Shown here in pieces: positions 17,501-27,070 of a stretch of DNA of 64,000 nt. Positions within the stretch are counted from its first letter, which is position 1. Every line of letters begins with the position of its first letter. The position numbers and the translations under genes were made by a program. The stretch is from Pinirhizobacter sp036499745 (GTDB taxonomy: Bacteria > Pseudomonadota > Gammaproteobacteria > Xanthomonadales > Rhodanobacteraceae), in NCBI RefSeq assembly GCF_036499745.1, contig NZ_DASYDG010000057.1:62001-126000 (forward strand), in the 5' to 3' direction. Below the pieces are notes generated by a model. It did no database searches. It was not told the origin of the DNA and saw only the letters and a list, made by a program, of their open reading frames with translations.

Positions 17501-20401
17501 TCAGGCGCTGATCTTGCCCGGGGAGTGCAGCCAGGTGGTGGCCGGTGCCGGCTGGGCGAACAGGAAACCCTGTCCGAACTTGCAGCCCACACGCATGAGC
17601 GCTGCGCGCTGTACCGGTGTTTCGATGCCTTCGGCGATCACCTGCATCTTCAGCGAATCGGCCAGCGCCTGGATGGCGCGGACCACGGCTGCTCCCTGGC
17701 TGTCGTTTTCGTCGCTGAGCTGGATCACGAACGAGCGGTCGATCTTCAACGTTTCGATCGGGTACTGGTGCAGGTAGCTCAGGCTCGAATAACCCGTGCC
17801 GAAATCGTCAAGGGCAATGCCAACACCCTTGTCGCGCAGGTTGTTCAGGATGCTCTTCACCTGCGCGGGGTTCTCAAGCAGCGCACGTTCGGTCACTTCC
17901 ACACGGATCGTGCGCGGTGGCACGTTGTGTTCGGCAAAGAGCGCCAGCAAGCGTTCGTCGAGGTCGGGTGAGCGGAAATGGCGACCCGATACGTTGATGC
18001 TGACAAAGCCTTCATCGCGCGTGAGCGCGCGGGCTTGCCGGCACACCTGCTCGAAGATCTGCCAGTCGATGGCCTCCGCGCAGCCGGTTTCCTCGGCCAC
18101 GTTGAGGAACTCACCGGGGGCCAGAAGGCCGCGCTCGGGATGGCGCCAGCGCATCAGCGCCTCGTAGCCGACGATGCGGCCGTCCTCGAGTTCCACCACC
18201 GGCTGGAAGAAGGGTACGAATTCATTGCGGCCCAGCGCGCGGCGCAGGTCGCCTTCCAGCTCCAGCAGGCTCAGCGCCTCGCGGCGCAGGCCGTCGTCGA
18301 ACACGGCGGCACGGTGGCGGCCTTCGTCCTTGGCACGGTACATGGCCGAATCCGCATCGCGCAGGAGATCTTCCGGGCGCTGGTAGTCGGGGCCCGGCAT
18401 GGCGATGCCGATGGACGCGGAGGTGAAGATCTCCTTGGCGCCCAGGCGGAAGGGCGTTTGCAGTTCCTGGATGATGCGTTCGGCAATCTGCATCGCCTGC
18501 GCAGGCTCGGTGATGCCCTCGGCAAGCACCGCGAATTCGTCCCCGCCCAGGCGCGCAACCACATCGCGGGTCTTCAGGCATGCGCGGATGCGCCCGCCCA
18601 CCTGGAACAGCAGGTCGTCACCCACCAGGTGGCCCACCGAATCGTTGATCACCTTGAAACGGTCGAGGTCGACGAAGAGCACCGCGAAGGTTTCGGCCGT
18701 GTTGGCATGGTAGTGCGACAGGGCCTGGTCCAGGCGCTGCAGCAGCAAGGTGCGGTTGGGCAGGCCCGTCAGCGAATCGTGCAGCGTTTCGTACTTCAGG
18801 CGGCGCTCGACGCGCTCGCGTTCGGCAATCTGTTCGCGCAGGTCGCGGTTGGCCAGCGCCAGCGCGCGCGTACGCTCGGTGACGCGGCGCTCCAGGCTGG
18901 CATAGGCCTGCTTGAGCGATTCGGTGGTGTGCTTGCGCTGCAGCGCGTTGGCCACGTGGTAGCTGACGAACGTAAGCAGTTCCTGGTCGCGCGGGCTGTA
19001 GGTGTGCTCGGGCGAGTAACTTTGTACCGCCAGCACGCCCATCGAGCGTTCGCCCCAGATCAGCGGCACGCCCAGCCAGTGCAACGAGCGCGCGCCCGAG
19101 GCCACCAGGATGCCCTCGCGGTGCAGGCGATCGATTTCATCACGGTCGGCGAGCAGCGCCTTGCCGCTGCGCAGGACGTATTCGGTGAGGCCGCGGCCCA
19201 GTTCGCGCTGGTTGCGCGCGCGGTCGAGCTCGTCCACGGAGTAGGGGAAGCTGAGCCTGGACTGATCATCGGTGAGCAGCGCGATATAGAAATTCCGCGC
19301 ATACAGCAGGCCGCCGATCACGCGGTGTACGGCGGCGTAGAAGTTTTCGAGGCTTTCCGAGGCGTTGGTGAGCTCGGCAATGCGGAACAGCGCCGACTGC
19401 AGACGCTCGCCACGCTGGCGCTGCAGCACTTGCTGGCGCAGCACCCGGTTGGCCTCACGCAGCGCCGCGGTGCGCGTGGCCACACGGCGTTCGAGTTCCT
19501 CGTGCGCCTGGCGGCGTTCCAGGGCGGTCTGCACATGCTGTGCCACGTAGGCCAGCAGTTCCCGGTCATTTTCGGTGTAGCGCGTGTCGTCGCGGTAACT
19601 CTGCACCACCAGCGCGCCCACCACGCGTTCGCCGCGCTTCATCGGCACGCCGAGCCAGTCGGCGCAGGAGGGACCCTGCCGACGGTGCGGGCCTTCGATG
19701 CGTTGCTCGAGGTCTTCGCTGGCGCCCATCATCGGGCGGCCATTCTTCAGCAGGTACCAGGTAAGGCTGTGTTCGATCGTGCCCAGCGGCGCCACGGCTT
19801 CGTGGTCAGGGATGTCAGGGTCGGCCGAATCGACGAAGTACGCGAAGCGCACGGTTTCGTTCTGCGCGTCGTACAGCACGATGAAGAAGTTTTCCGCATA
19901 CATGAGACTGCCGACGATCGCGTGCAGCGCGCTCATCATGTCCTTCATGTTGTGCTCGGCGCTGGCCTGTTCGGCAATCGCATAGAGCGCGCGCTGCAGG
20001 CGTTCTGCCAGCGCAAGGCGGGAGATAGCCTCGTACAGGTTGGCGGTTTCGCCCAGTTGGCGCAGACGGGCTGCGGCAAGACGTCCCAGCCAGTCGATTT
20101 TTTCGCCCCAGCCCGGATCGGCGCCAGCATCCAGTGGGGAGGCCACGCGCAGTTCACGCTTGCCGTGGGTATCCTCAGCCAGCAGCAGGTCGATACTTTC
20201 CCGAAACTCGTCGGTGCTTTCGCCTGCCCGCCAGTAGACAACGGCATCAGGCAGCGATTGACGGGCAATTTCTTCGATTATGTCGCGAACGGCTGCCATG
20301 TCCACGGCCGCGAACAATTGCTCGATGGCCTCGCGCGGGACATCGTCCGGCAGCCCCTGGAAGGGGCTGAGTTCGGCGCTGGTTGTCGAGGCGAGCGTCA
20401 T
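17501..20401 (-). CDS. GAF-GAF-GGDEF-EAL cyclic-di-GMP protein
   Basis: Soluble 966-residue cyclic-di-GMP enzyme with no membrane helix. After a unique N-terminus come two GAF domains (about 145-300 and 350-505), each followed by a coiled coil with RRVATRTAALREANRVL and RRVTERTRALALANRDL, then GGDEF and EAL. The cyclase motif is intact (RLGGDEF, 619-623). The inhibitory site reads KTRD instead of RxxD, so product inhibition may be weak. The EAL domain keeps YEALMRW (EAL at 747-749), VEVTE and DDFGTGYSS, so phosphodiesterase activity is possible. It converges with the lipoprotein gene, 9 bases apart. Confidence 0.95.
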   Translation of the reverse strand: MTLASTTSAELSPFQGLPDDVPREAIEQLFAAVDMAAVRDIIEEIARQSLPDAVVYWRAGESTDEFRESIDLLLAEDTHGKRELRVASPLDAGADPGWGEKIDWLGRLAAARLRQLGETANLYEAISRLALAERLQRALYAIAEQASAEHNMKDMMSALHAIVGSLMYAENFFIVLYDAQNETVRFAYFVDSADPDIPDHEAVAPLGTIEHSLTWYLLKNGRPMMGASEDLEQRIEGPHRRQGPSCADWLGVPMKRGERVVGALVVQSYRDDTRYTENDRELLAYVAQHVQTALERRQAHEELERRVATRTAALREANRVLRQQVLQRQRGERLQSALFRIAELTNASESLENFYAAVHRVIGGLLYARNFYIALLTDDQSRLSFPYSVDELDRARNQRELGRGLTEYVLRSGKALLADRDEIDRLHREGILVASGARSLHWLGVPLIWGERSMGVLAVQSYSPEHTYSPRDQELLTFVSYHVANALQRKHTTESLKQAYASLERRVTERTRALALANRDLREQIAERERVERRLKYETLHDSLTGLPNRTLLLQRLDQALSHYHANTAETFAVLFVDLDRFKVINDSVGHLVGDDLLFQVGGRIRACLKTRDVVARLGGDEFAVLAEGITEPAQAMQIAERIIQELQTPFRLGAKEIFTSASIGIAMPGPDYQRPEDLLRDADSAMYRAKDEGRHRAAVFDDGLRREALSLLELEGDLRRALGRNEFVPFFQPVVELEDGRIVGYEALMRWRHPERGLLAPGEFLNVAEETGCAEAIDWQIFEQVCRQARALTRDEGFVSINVSGRHFRSPDLDERLLALFAEHNVPPRTIRVEVTERALLENPAQVKSILNNLRDKGVGIALDDFGTGYSSLSYLHQYPIETLKIDRSFVIQLSDENDSQGAAVVRAIQALADSLKMQVIAEGIETPVQRAALMRVGCKFGQGFLFAQPAPATTWLHSPGKISA

Positions 20402-20631
20402 GCGAGCCTGGGTCCCGGATAGGTAGGATTCAGTTTATATCCGCGTCTTTCCCCGAAGGCGAGGAAAAAGGGCGAAACGGGGGGAACCAACGGAGCTTCC
20501 CCTCTGTCTTTTTCGACTATCTTGGCCCCAACTTGAGTCAGGGGACTGTTAGTTATTTGTAAAACGCGGTATATTCGGGTTGCTGCCGTCCGTGGGGGAG
20601 GGTGGCCCGACAACCGGGACCCATTTCCGAC

Positions 20632-21609
20632 GTGTTCTCATTGCGCCGTTCCATCGCCATGTTGTTGATTTCGCTGCCGCTTGCGGCCGCGGGTCAGACC
20701 GTGGCCGGCGCAAATCCAGGCACGGATGCGGCAAAATTGCTGAACCAGCCGCCTGACCGCATGGCCGAAGTCGGCCCCGGTGTAGCGGTACCCCTGTGGC
20801 GCGCCCCTGATGGCCGCATGGTGGCCCTGCAAGCGGAATCGAGCAATAGCCGCGTGGGTAGTGAAATCAACCCGATCACCTTCAGCGCGGTCGATGCCTC
20901 CCAGGCACTTTCCACTCGCCTGAATTACGATTTGGGCAAGAATCTCACGGCCCATGCCGGCGTCACCGATCACTCGTGGGTCAATACCGCCGATGCCTGC
21001 GCGATGCCCAACAACGCCGCATGTGTTGCCGGCGGCACCCCGCCGCGCATCATCGCCAGCGAAATCGGCGCGTCCTACAACATTTCCGGCTATAGCCTTG
21101 GACTGGGCGTGGGTTCGTCGCGTCCTTCCGACGCCACGCTGCCGCGTGTCCTGCCTGGTACGCCAGGCGCATGGACGGCGAATGGACTGCCGCTTTCGGC
21201 CCTTGGCAGCAGCACCCAGATCAATGCCCAGGGACGCGTGCCGTTCGACGGCAAATCGGGTCTTGATGTCGGTGCCAGTGTCGGCCGCATTCGGCTGCTG
21301 CCGGGCAACCTGCTGGGTATCAGCACAGTCGACCAGAAAGCCCTGAGCCTTGGTGTGGATCGCGGCCCGCTGTCGGGCAGCATCGTCGGTCGCGTGATGC
21401 AGCCGGAAGCCGGGGCGATCAACCAGCTCAATGCCGATCGCCGCTGGAGTGCGATCGACCTTGGCGTCACGGTGAAATTGCCCTGGAAGGGCCAGCTGAG
21501 CATCGGTGCACAGAACGTGTGGTCCAGTGGCGCTGCACCGACACCCGCCGCCGGTCCCGAGCCCGACCAGTCGCGTACGCCGTACGTGCAGTACCACCAG
21601 GATCTCTAG
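20632..21609 (+). CDS. Hypothetical exported, barrel-like envelope protein
   Basis: A 325-residue protein of unknown function. GTG at 20632 gives a good signal peptide (FSLRRSIAMLLISLPLAAAG). The mature part alternates short amphipathic segments such as STRLNYDLGKNLTAHAGVTD, ASYNISGYSLGLGVGSS and AIDLGVTVKLPWKGQLSIGAQNVW, suggesting outer-membrane beta strands. GTG at 20602 is possible but lies too close to its GGGGGAGG site. The upstream region (20402-20631) contains AT-rich DNA with TATATT, a probable -10. Confidence 0.6.
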   Translation: MFSLRRSIAMLLISLPLAAAGQTVAGANPGTDAAKLLNQPPDRMAEVGPGVAVPLWRAPDGRMVALQAESSNSRVGSEINPITFSAVDASQALSTRLNYDLGKNLTAHAGVTDHSWVNTADACAMPNNAACVAGGTPPRIIASEIGASYNISGYSLGLGVGSSRPSDATLPRVLPGTPGAWTANGLPLSALGSSTQINAQGRVPFDGKSGLDVGASVGRIRLLPGNLLGISTVDQKALSLGVDRGPLSGSIVGRVMQPEAGAINQLNADRRWSAIDLGVTVKLPWKGQLSIGAQNVWSSGAAPTPAAGPEPDQSRTPYVQYHQDL

Positions 21610-21612
21610 GCC

Positions 21613-22515
21613 TTACTGGCCCTTGCGGATCTTCAGGTCGCCTGAGAAAGTTTCCACGTGCAGCTTGCCGCGTCCGTTACCGGCGGTGGCATCGAGTTCG
21701 CTGCCCGGGCCTTCATCGCCCTTCTTCGCTTCGCCGAAATCGCTGCGCAGCTGCCCGCTGAAGGTGTTGGCGGTGATCTTTGCCGACAGGTTGCCCGGCA
21801 CCGATATCTGCACGTCGCCGCTCATCGAGTCGATGTTGATGCTGCCGTCGCCTTCGATGCCGCCGCCGAGTTGCAAATCACCCGATACGGTGCTCAGTTC
21901 CGCCTTGCGGTAGGGACCGCCGTTGATGTTCATGTGGCCGGAAACTGTTTCGGCCTTCAGCATGCTGCCCACGGATGGCGCGGTGATATCACCGCTTACC
22001 GTTTGTAGTTCCGCGTCGCCGACATGGCCGCCCAGGTCGATGCTGCCACTGACGGTATTGAAGTTGATGCTGCTGGTGCGTGCATTCATGCGCACACGGC
22101 CGCTCACGCTCTCCACGTTGACCTTGCCGCCGTCCAGGCCGTCGATGGTCACCGGTGCGCTGACGACATTGATATCCAGCGAAACGCCCTTGGGCACGCG
22201 GACGTTGAGCGTGGTGGAACCCATGCGGTTGTCGGATTTCCAGTTGAACCAGCGGCCTTCCTCGCTGCCTGACACCTTGATGTCCAGGTTGCGGTCGTCG
22301 CCTTCGATCTTCAGCGGCCGGGCGCCGCTGCCGAGGGATCCTGATACTTCCACCTGCGGCTTGTCCCAGGCGGTGACGGTGACTTCGCCTTTGACGTTGT
22401 CGATGCTGACATGCGCGTCGGGGCGAGCCGCGGCGCTCAGGTTGATCGGCGTGTCGGCCATGGCCTGGCCGATGGCCAGGGCGAGCAGCAGGGGCGTGTA
22501 GTGGATGATCTTCAT
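21613..22515 (-). CDS. DUF4097-family beta-helix exported protein
   Basis: A 300-residue exported protein with a signal peptide (1-20, ending GQAMA) and many repeats of the form xVSGxIxL, as in VESVSGRVRMN, NTVSGSIDLGG, QTVSGDITAP, ETVSGHMNING and STVSGDLQLGG. This is the pattern of DUF4097 proteins, which form a right-handed beta-helix-like fold. Function is unknown. It is the third gene of the sigma/anti-sigma operon, 17 bases after the anti-sigma gene, so it may be the envelope component that the sigma factor serves. Confidence 0.88.
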   Translation of the reverse strand: MKIIHYTPLLLALAIGQAMADTPINLSAAARPDAHVSIDNVKGEVTVTAWDKPQVEVSGSLGSGARPLKIEGDDRNLDIKVSGSEEGRWFNWKSDNRMGSTTLNVRVPKGVSLDINVVSAPVTIDGLDGGKVNVESVSGRVRMNARTSSINFNTVSGSIDLGGHVGDAELQTVSGDITAPSVGSMLKAETVSGHMNINGGPYRKAELSTVSGDLQLGGGIEGDGSINIDSMSGDVQISVPGNLSAKITANTFSGQLRSDFGEAKKGDEGPGSELDATAGNGRGKLHVETFSGDLKIRKGQ

Positions 22516-22532
22516 GGGGTTCTCCTGCGGCC

Positions 22533-22946
22533 TTAGCCGGCCTGGCGGTCGAGTTGGCGCAGGCGTTCCTGCTGGCGCTGGGTACGGTCAAGGATCCGGC
22601 GCAGGGCCGGGGAATCGGGTGAGTCGTGCATGGCCTGCGTCAGCTCGCTATGCGCGGTGGCAAGTTCCACGGCAGCGCCGGTGAGGCGGGGATCGTCGGG
22701 CTTCCAGTGCGTGCTGCTGGCGACGTTGCTGCTTTCCGGGGCGGCCAGCCGCAGGGCGATGGAGCCGGAAAAGATCGCCACACCGAAGATGGCGGCGGCC
22801 ACGGCCAGGCGCCGCGTCCACAGATGGCGTGACCGGGTAGCCGGTGTTTCGTCCAGGCGCCCGTCGATGGCAGCCCACAGGTCGCGCGAGGGCGACACGG
22901 GCCTGCGCAGCGAGCGCATCTGGCGGAGGTATTCGAATTCGTTCAT
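22533..22946 (-). CDS. Probable membrane anti-sigma factor
   Basis: A 137-residue single-pass protein: a cytoplasmic N-terminus (MNEFEYLRQMRSLRRPVSPSRDLW), one transmembrane helix at about 47-67, and a periplasmic helical tail rich in Gln/Arg (about 95-137). Its ATG overlaps the stop of the sigma gene (ATGA). Size, topology and gene order fit an anti-sigma factor, though no zinc-binding HxxxCxxC motif is present and I recognise no named family. Confidence 0.7.
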   Translation of the reverse strand: MNEFEYLRQMRSLRRPVSPSRDLWAAIDGRLDETPATRSRHLWTRRLAVAAAIFGVAIFSGSIALRLAAPESSNVASSTHWKPDDPRLTGAAVELATAHSELTQAMHDSPDSPALRRILDRTQRQQERLRQLDRQAG

Positions 22947-23488
22947 GGAGTGTCTCCTAGCGCGCGCTTCAATAGTGAGCGTGCGCGATGCAACTGGGCC
23001 TTGGACGAGCCGACGGCCATGCCGAGCTCGTTGCCGATTTCTTCGTGTTTCCAGCCTTCCACGTCGTGCAGTACCAGTACCGCACGGGCGCGTGGCGGCA
23101 GCGCGGCGATGGCGCGCTCCAGTTCGTCGCGCTCGGCCGGGCAGAACGGATTGTCCGCAGGGTCGGGCAGGTGTTCGTCGTCGACGATGCTTACCGGATC
23201 CGCATTACGGGCACGGATGGCCATCAGCGCGGTATTCACCGCCAGCCGATAGATCCAGGTGCCGAAGCTTGAGTCGTGGCGGAAGGTATCGAGCTTTTGC
23301 CATGCCCGGACGAAGGACTCCTGTACGAAGTCTTCGGCGCGGGCGTGGTCGAACCCCGCCAGGCGCAGCACCGCGCCATGGACCTTGTCCACGTGCAGCC
23401 GGTAGAGCTTTTCGAAGGCGCGACGATCACCCGCGGCAGCGGCGCGAACGATGGCGGCATCCGAGGGCTCGGCGGCGAGCTCTGGCAT
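22943..23488 (-). CDS. ECF-family RNA polymerase sigma factor
   Basis: Alternative sigma factor of 181 residues. Region 2 shows FEKLYRLHVDKVHGAVLRLAG, RAEDFVQESFVRAWQKLDTF and SSFGTWIYRLAVNTAL; region 4 shows AIAALPPRARAVLVLHDVEGWKHEEIGNELGMAVGSSKAQLHRARS. The ATG at 23488 (MPELAAEPSD) has GGAA six bases before it; an in-frame ATG at 23518 would add ten residues. It is the first gene of the operon with the anti-sigma and DUF4097 genes. The inducing signal is not apparent. Confidence 0.93.
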   Translation of the reverse strand: MPELAAEPSDAAIVRAAAAGDRRAFEKLYRLHVDKVHGAVLRLAGFDHARAEDFVQESFVRAWQKLDTFRHDSSFGTWIYRLAVNTALMAIRARNADPVSIVDDEHLPDPADNPFCPAERDELERAIAALPPRARAVLVLHDVEGWKHEEIGNELGMAVGSSKAQLHRARSLLKRALGDTP

Positions 23489-23570
23489 GGGTGTTCCGAT
23501 GGCGAGGCAAGCATTCATCTTGCCAGCTTGGATGCGCCCGCGGGCGGATTGGTTTAAGCCCGGCGGGGGT

Positions 23571-25352
23571 TTACATCGCCTGCGCCCACGTCCTCGGGGC
23601 CGTGTTCGCCAGGGCGGTGGCCATGCGCCGCTGTTCATCGTGGAGCGCCTGGGGCAGCCGGTCGCCGAAGCTTTCCAGGTAGCCGGCGATATCCTTCATT
23701 TCGGTCGCCCAGCCCTCGGAGTCCACCTCGAACAGGGCCCGCTGGGCAGCTTGGCCAAGGGCCAGCCCTTCCACGTTGATCTCGCCCTGCGCCGGCAGCG
23801 TGCCGATCGGTGTATCGATGCCCCGGGCGGTACCTTCCACGCGGCGGATGATCCACTCAAGCACCCGCAGGTTCTCGCCGTAACCGGGCCACATGAATTT
23901 CCCGTCAGTGTCCTTGCGGAACCAGTTGACGTGGAAGATCTTCGGAAGCTTTGCGCCGGGCTTGTCGAAGCTGAGCCAGTGGGCGAAATAGTCGGCGAAG
24001 TTGTAGCCGCAGAAAGGCTTCATGGCCATGGAGTCGCGGCGCAGCACGCCCACAGCACCCGTTGCCGCGGCGGTCGTTTCCGAGCCCATGGCGGCGCCCA
24101 CCAACACGCCGTGCGTCCAGTCGCGGGCCTCGAACACCAGCGGCACGAGCGACGGACGGCGGCCACCGAAGACGATGGCGCTGATCGGTACGCCATGTGC
24201 CGCCTCGGCCTTGTCGGTATAGCTGGGGCATTGCCGTGCGCTGACGGTGAAGCGCGCATTGGGATGCGCGGCCGGTCCGTTGGCCTTGTCGTAGGGGCGG
24301 CCCTGCCAGTCGACGGCGGGGACGCGGTCGTCCAGACCTTCCCACCAGGGCTGGTTGTCTTCGGTCAGGGCGACGTTGGTATAGATCGTGTCGTTAGCCA
24401 GTGTGGCCAGCGCATTGGGATTGGTGTTGGCGCCGGTGCCCGGCGCGACACCGAAGAAGCCGGCCTCCGGGTTGATCGCCCAAAGCCTGCCGTCGTCGCC
24501 CGGTGTCATCCAGCAGATGTCATCGCCCACCGTCCAGACCTTCCAGCCTTCCTTCGCGTAACCGCCGGTGGGGATCAGCATGGCCAGGTTGGTTTTGCCG
24601 CAGGCCGATGGAAACGCCGCAGCGATGTAGTGGGTTTCGCCACGCGGGTCTTCCACACCGACGATCAGCATGTGTTCGGCCAGCCAGCCCTCGCGCCGGG
24701 CCTGGTGGCTGGCGATCCGAAGGGCATGGCATTTCTTCCCCAGCAGGGCGTTGCCGCCGTAACCCGACCCGATCGACTTGATCGACAGTTCTTCCGGGAA
24801 ATGCATGATGAAGCGCTTGCCCGGATCAAGGTCGCCGGTGGAGTGCAGGCCGCGGACGAAGCTGCCGTCGCGCTCGATGCGGGTGAGGGCTGCGGCACCC
24901 ATGCGCGTCATGATGCGCATGTTGGCCACCACGTAGGGGCTGTCGGTGATCTCCACGCCGCAACGTGCGATGGGGGAATCGATCGGGCCCATGCAGTAGG
25001 GAATCACGTACATCGTGCGCCCCTGCATGGCGCCATCGAACAGGGCGTCGACCCTTGTGTGGGCTTCGGCCGGATCCATCCAGTGGTTGTTCGGGCCGGC
25101 ATCGGCCTGGCGTGGCGTGCAGATGAAGGTCAGGTGCTCGACACGGGCGACATCGGAGGGGTTCGAACGGTGCAGGTAGCTGCGCGGGTGGGTGGCCTGG
25201 TTCAGGGCGATGAGGTCACCGGTGGCCAGCATGCCATCCACCAGTTGCTCGTATTCGGCATCGCTTCCGTCACACCACTGGATCCGTTCCGGTTTGGTCA
25301 GCGCCGCCACACCGGCAACCCATTGATTCAACGCATCCAGACTGCTCGACAT
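23571..25352 (-). CDS. pckG: Phosphoenolpyruvate carboxykinase (GTP)
   Basis: Converts oxaloacetate and GTP to phosphoenolpyruvate, the entry step of gluconeogenesis. The 593-residue protein has the GTP-type kinase loop FPSACGKTNLAMLIP, the metal/substrate segment PGKRFIMHFPEELSIKSIGSGYGGNALLGKKC, and WFRKDTDGKFMWPGYGENLRVLEWI near the nucleotide pocket. The ATG at 25352 (MSSSLDALNQW) follows CAGGA. It lies between the TetR gene and the sigma operon, all on the minus strand. Confidence 0.97.
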   Translation of the reverse strand: MSSSLDALNQWVAGVAALTKPERIQWCDGSDAEYEQLVDGMLATGDLIALNQATHPRSYLHRSNPSDVARVEHLTFICTPRQADAGPNNHWMDPAEAHTRVDALFDGAMQGRTMYVIPYCMGPIDSPIARCGVEITDSPYVVANMRIMTRMGAAALTRIERDGSFVRGLHSTGDLDPGKRFIMHFPEELSIKSIGSGYGGNALLGKKCHALRIASHQARREGWLAEHMLIVGVEDPRGETHYIAAAFPSACGKTNLAMLIPTGGYAKEGWKVWTVGDDICWMTPGDDGRLWAINPEAGFFGVAPGTGANTNPNALATLANDTIYTNVALTEDNQPWWEGLDDRVPAVDWQGRPYDKANGPAAHPNARFTVSARQCPSYTDKAEAAHGVPISAIVFGGRRPSLVPLVFEARDWTHGVLVGAAMGSETTAAATGAVGVLRRDSMAMKPFCGYNFADYFAHWLSFDKPGAKLPKIFHVNWFRKDTDGKFMWPGYGENLRVLEWIIRRVEGTARGIDTPIGTLPAQGEINVEGLALGQAAQRALFEVDSEGWATEMKDIAGYLESFGDRLPQALHDEQRRMATALANTAPRTWAQAM

Positions 25353-25451
25353 ACCGCGTGGTCCTGAGGAAAGACAAGGTATGACGGTAGTTTGCGAGCG
25401 GTGGTATTGCAAGGTAGCCCGCCACAAAACGCTTCAGGCAAGGGCTTTCGT

Positions 25452-26033
25452 TCAGGACTGCGGGGTGAGCGTGGACAACATGTGTGCCACGTATTCGTCG
25501 AACTCGTCGTGCGACAGGCGGGGCAGGCCGAGGGTGAAATTAAGCTGCAGGAAACCGACGTAGGCAGCGTAGGTGAGCCTGGCCTGGTTGAGTGCTGGCT
25601 TGGCCGCCATGCCGGCCTCGCGATAGACCTCGGTAAGGAATTCAATGCGCCGTTGCGACACGCGCGCCATCACCGGCACCACCAGCGGGTGGTCCAGCGC
25701 CTTGAGCAGTGCCGCGTACACGCGATGCGGGTCGCGCTCGTGGGCCACCCGGCGGAACAGTTCGGGCAGGCGTTCGCGCGGATCGGCGATGGCCTTGATC
25801 TGGTCGATCACTTCACGCTCGCCGTATTGTTCCCATCGCTCCAGCGCCGCTTGCAGCAAGGCTTCGCGCGTGCGGAAATGCCAGTAGAAGCTTCCCTTGG
25901 TAACGCCCAGCTGTCGGGCCAGGGCTTCTACCGCGAGTGCGCCGACACCCTGTTCGGCGATCAGGCCCAGGGCTGCGTCTTCCCAGTCCTCGGCGGAAAG
26001 GCGGATACGATCGGTCTTGGCGCTCTCGTTCAT
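25452..26033 (-). CDS. TetR-family transcriptional regulator
   Basis: A 193-residue repressor. The N-terminal helix-turn-helix (about 15-60) reads LGLIAEQGVGALAVEALARQLGVTKGSFYWHFRTREALLQAAL; the C-terminal part is a helical ligand domain. It is divergent from a hydrolase-fadE operon with 140 bases between starts, so it most likely controls that pair in response to an acyl-CoA or fatty acid, by analogy with PsrA/FadR-type TetR proteins. That role is inference from position. Confidence 0.9.
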   Translation of the reverse strand: MNESAKTDRIRLSAEDWEDAALGLIAEQGVGALAVEALARQLGVTKGSFYWHFRTREALLQAALERWEQYGEREVIDQIKAIADPRERLPELFRRVAHERDPHRVYAALLKALDHPLVVPVMARVSQRRIEFLTEVYREAGMAAKPALNQARLTYAAYVGFLQLNFTLGLPRLSHDEFDEYVAHMLSTLTPQS

Positions 26034-26137
26034 CGCCGCATGGTAGCCGTTTACCGGCACTTTGCAATTCCCCGAAAGCGGAATCGGGATGCTAAATGGT
26101 TGAATCAACGAATCTTTCACAACCGTACGTGGGCGTA

Positions 26138-26166
26138 TTGACGACGGTGTCCGCTACTCCCATACT
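26138..26166 (+). promoter_or_regulatory. Promoter giving a nearly leaderless hydrolase transcript
   Basis: TTGACG (26138-26143), a 17-base spacer and CATACT (26161-26166) form a good sigma-70 promoter. The ATG at 26174 lies seven bases after the -10, where transcription should begin, and no ribosome site precedes it. Confidence 0.55.
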
Positions 26167-26173
26167 CAAGCGT

Positions 26174-27046
26174 ATGGTTACAGCTCCCACCCCTGCCACG
26201 TCACCGCTGGTCCGCCTCGTTGGGCACGATGGCATCGACCTCTCCATCGCGGAGTTCGGCAGCGGCGGTTCGCCGTCGGTCCTGTTCGCCCATGGCTTCG
26301 GCCAAACACGCCACGCATGGACCGGAGCCGCCGTGGCCTTGGCCGCGCAGGGCATGCATGTGGTTGCCTTCGATGCACGCGGTCACGGCGAAAGCGGCCG
26401 CGCGGCGGGCGGCGAATACCACATGGAGCAATTCGTCGGCGACCTGGCCTTCCTTGCCGGCGAACTTCAATCCCGCGATGGCCACCCACCGGTGCTGGTG
26501 GGTGCGTCGATGGGTGGCCTGCTGGGCCTGATGCTGGCAGGCACCGCGGCCCGGCCCCCGTTCGCTGCCCTGGTGCTGGTGGACATCACGCCGCGCTGGG
26601 AAACGCGCGGCGTGGAGCGCATCCTCGGTTTCATGCGCGCCCATCCCGATGGTTTTTCCAGCTACGAAGCGGCGGCCGATGCCATCGGCGCCTACATGCC
26701 GCAGCGCGAGCGCAAGAGCGAAGCGTCGTTACGTCCCTTGCTGCGCCAGGGCGACGACGGGCGCCTTCGCTGGCATTGGGATCCCGCCCTGCTGGAAACC
26801 GTAAGTCACGAAACCGAACGCTACCAGCCGCAGCTGTTCGAGGCCGCTCGTCGTATCAAGGTACCGATGCTGTTGTTGTCGGGCGGCCGCAGCGACATTG
26901 TCTCGCGGGACACCGTCACCGAATTCATGGGTCTGGTGCCGCATGCCCGGCATGTAGACCTGCCCGACGCAACCCATATGGTGGCGGGCGACGCCAACGA
27001 CGCCTTTACCGGCGAAGTCGCGAAATTCATCAATCAGTTGAACTGA
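26174..27046 (+). CDS. Alpha/beta-fold hydrolase
   Basis: A 290-residue soluble hydrolase. The oxyanion segment LFAHGFGQTRHAW, the nucleophile elbow VGASMGGLLG, a late acidic residue in SGGRSDIVS and the histidine in DATHMVAGD complete the fold and catalytic triad. The substrate is unknown. It is followed after 24 bases by fadE, suggesting acyl ester or acyl-CoA chemistry. No ribosome site is visible before the ATG. Confidence 0.9.
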   Translation: MVTAPTPATSPLVRLVGHDGIDLSIAEFGSGGSPSVLFAHGFGQTRHAWTGAAVALAAQGMHVVAFDARGHGESGRAAGGEYHMEQFVGDLAFLAGELQSRDGHPPVLVGASMGGLLGLMLAGTAARPPFAALVLVDITPRWETRGVERILGFMRAHPDGFSSYEAAADAIGAYMPQRERKSEASLRPLLRQGDDGRLRWHWDPALLETVSHETERYQPQLFEAARRIKVPMLLLSGGRSDIVSRDTVTEFMGLVPHARHVDLPDATHMVAGDANDAFTGEVAKFINQLN

Positions 27047-27070
27047 AGCAAAGCCACGAGGTTACTTCCG

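Noticed and set aside
17978..20422. Very long plus-strand open frame (about 814 codons) opposite the GGDEF-EAL gene
   Set aside because: It is a shadow of a clearly conserved minus-strand gene; high GC leaves long stop-free antisense frames, and its translation has no recognisable domain.
23451..25367. Plus-strand open frame of about 638 codons opposite pckG
   Set aside because: Exactly mirrors phosphoenolpyruvate carboxykinase, whose motifs are intact on the minus strand.
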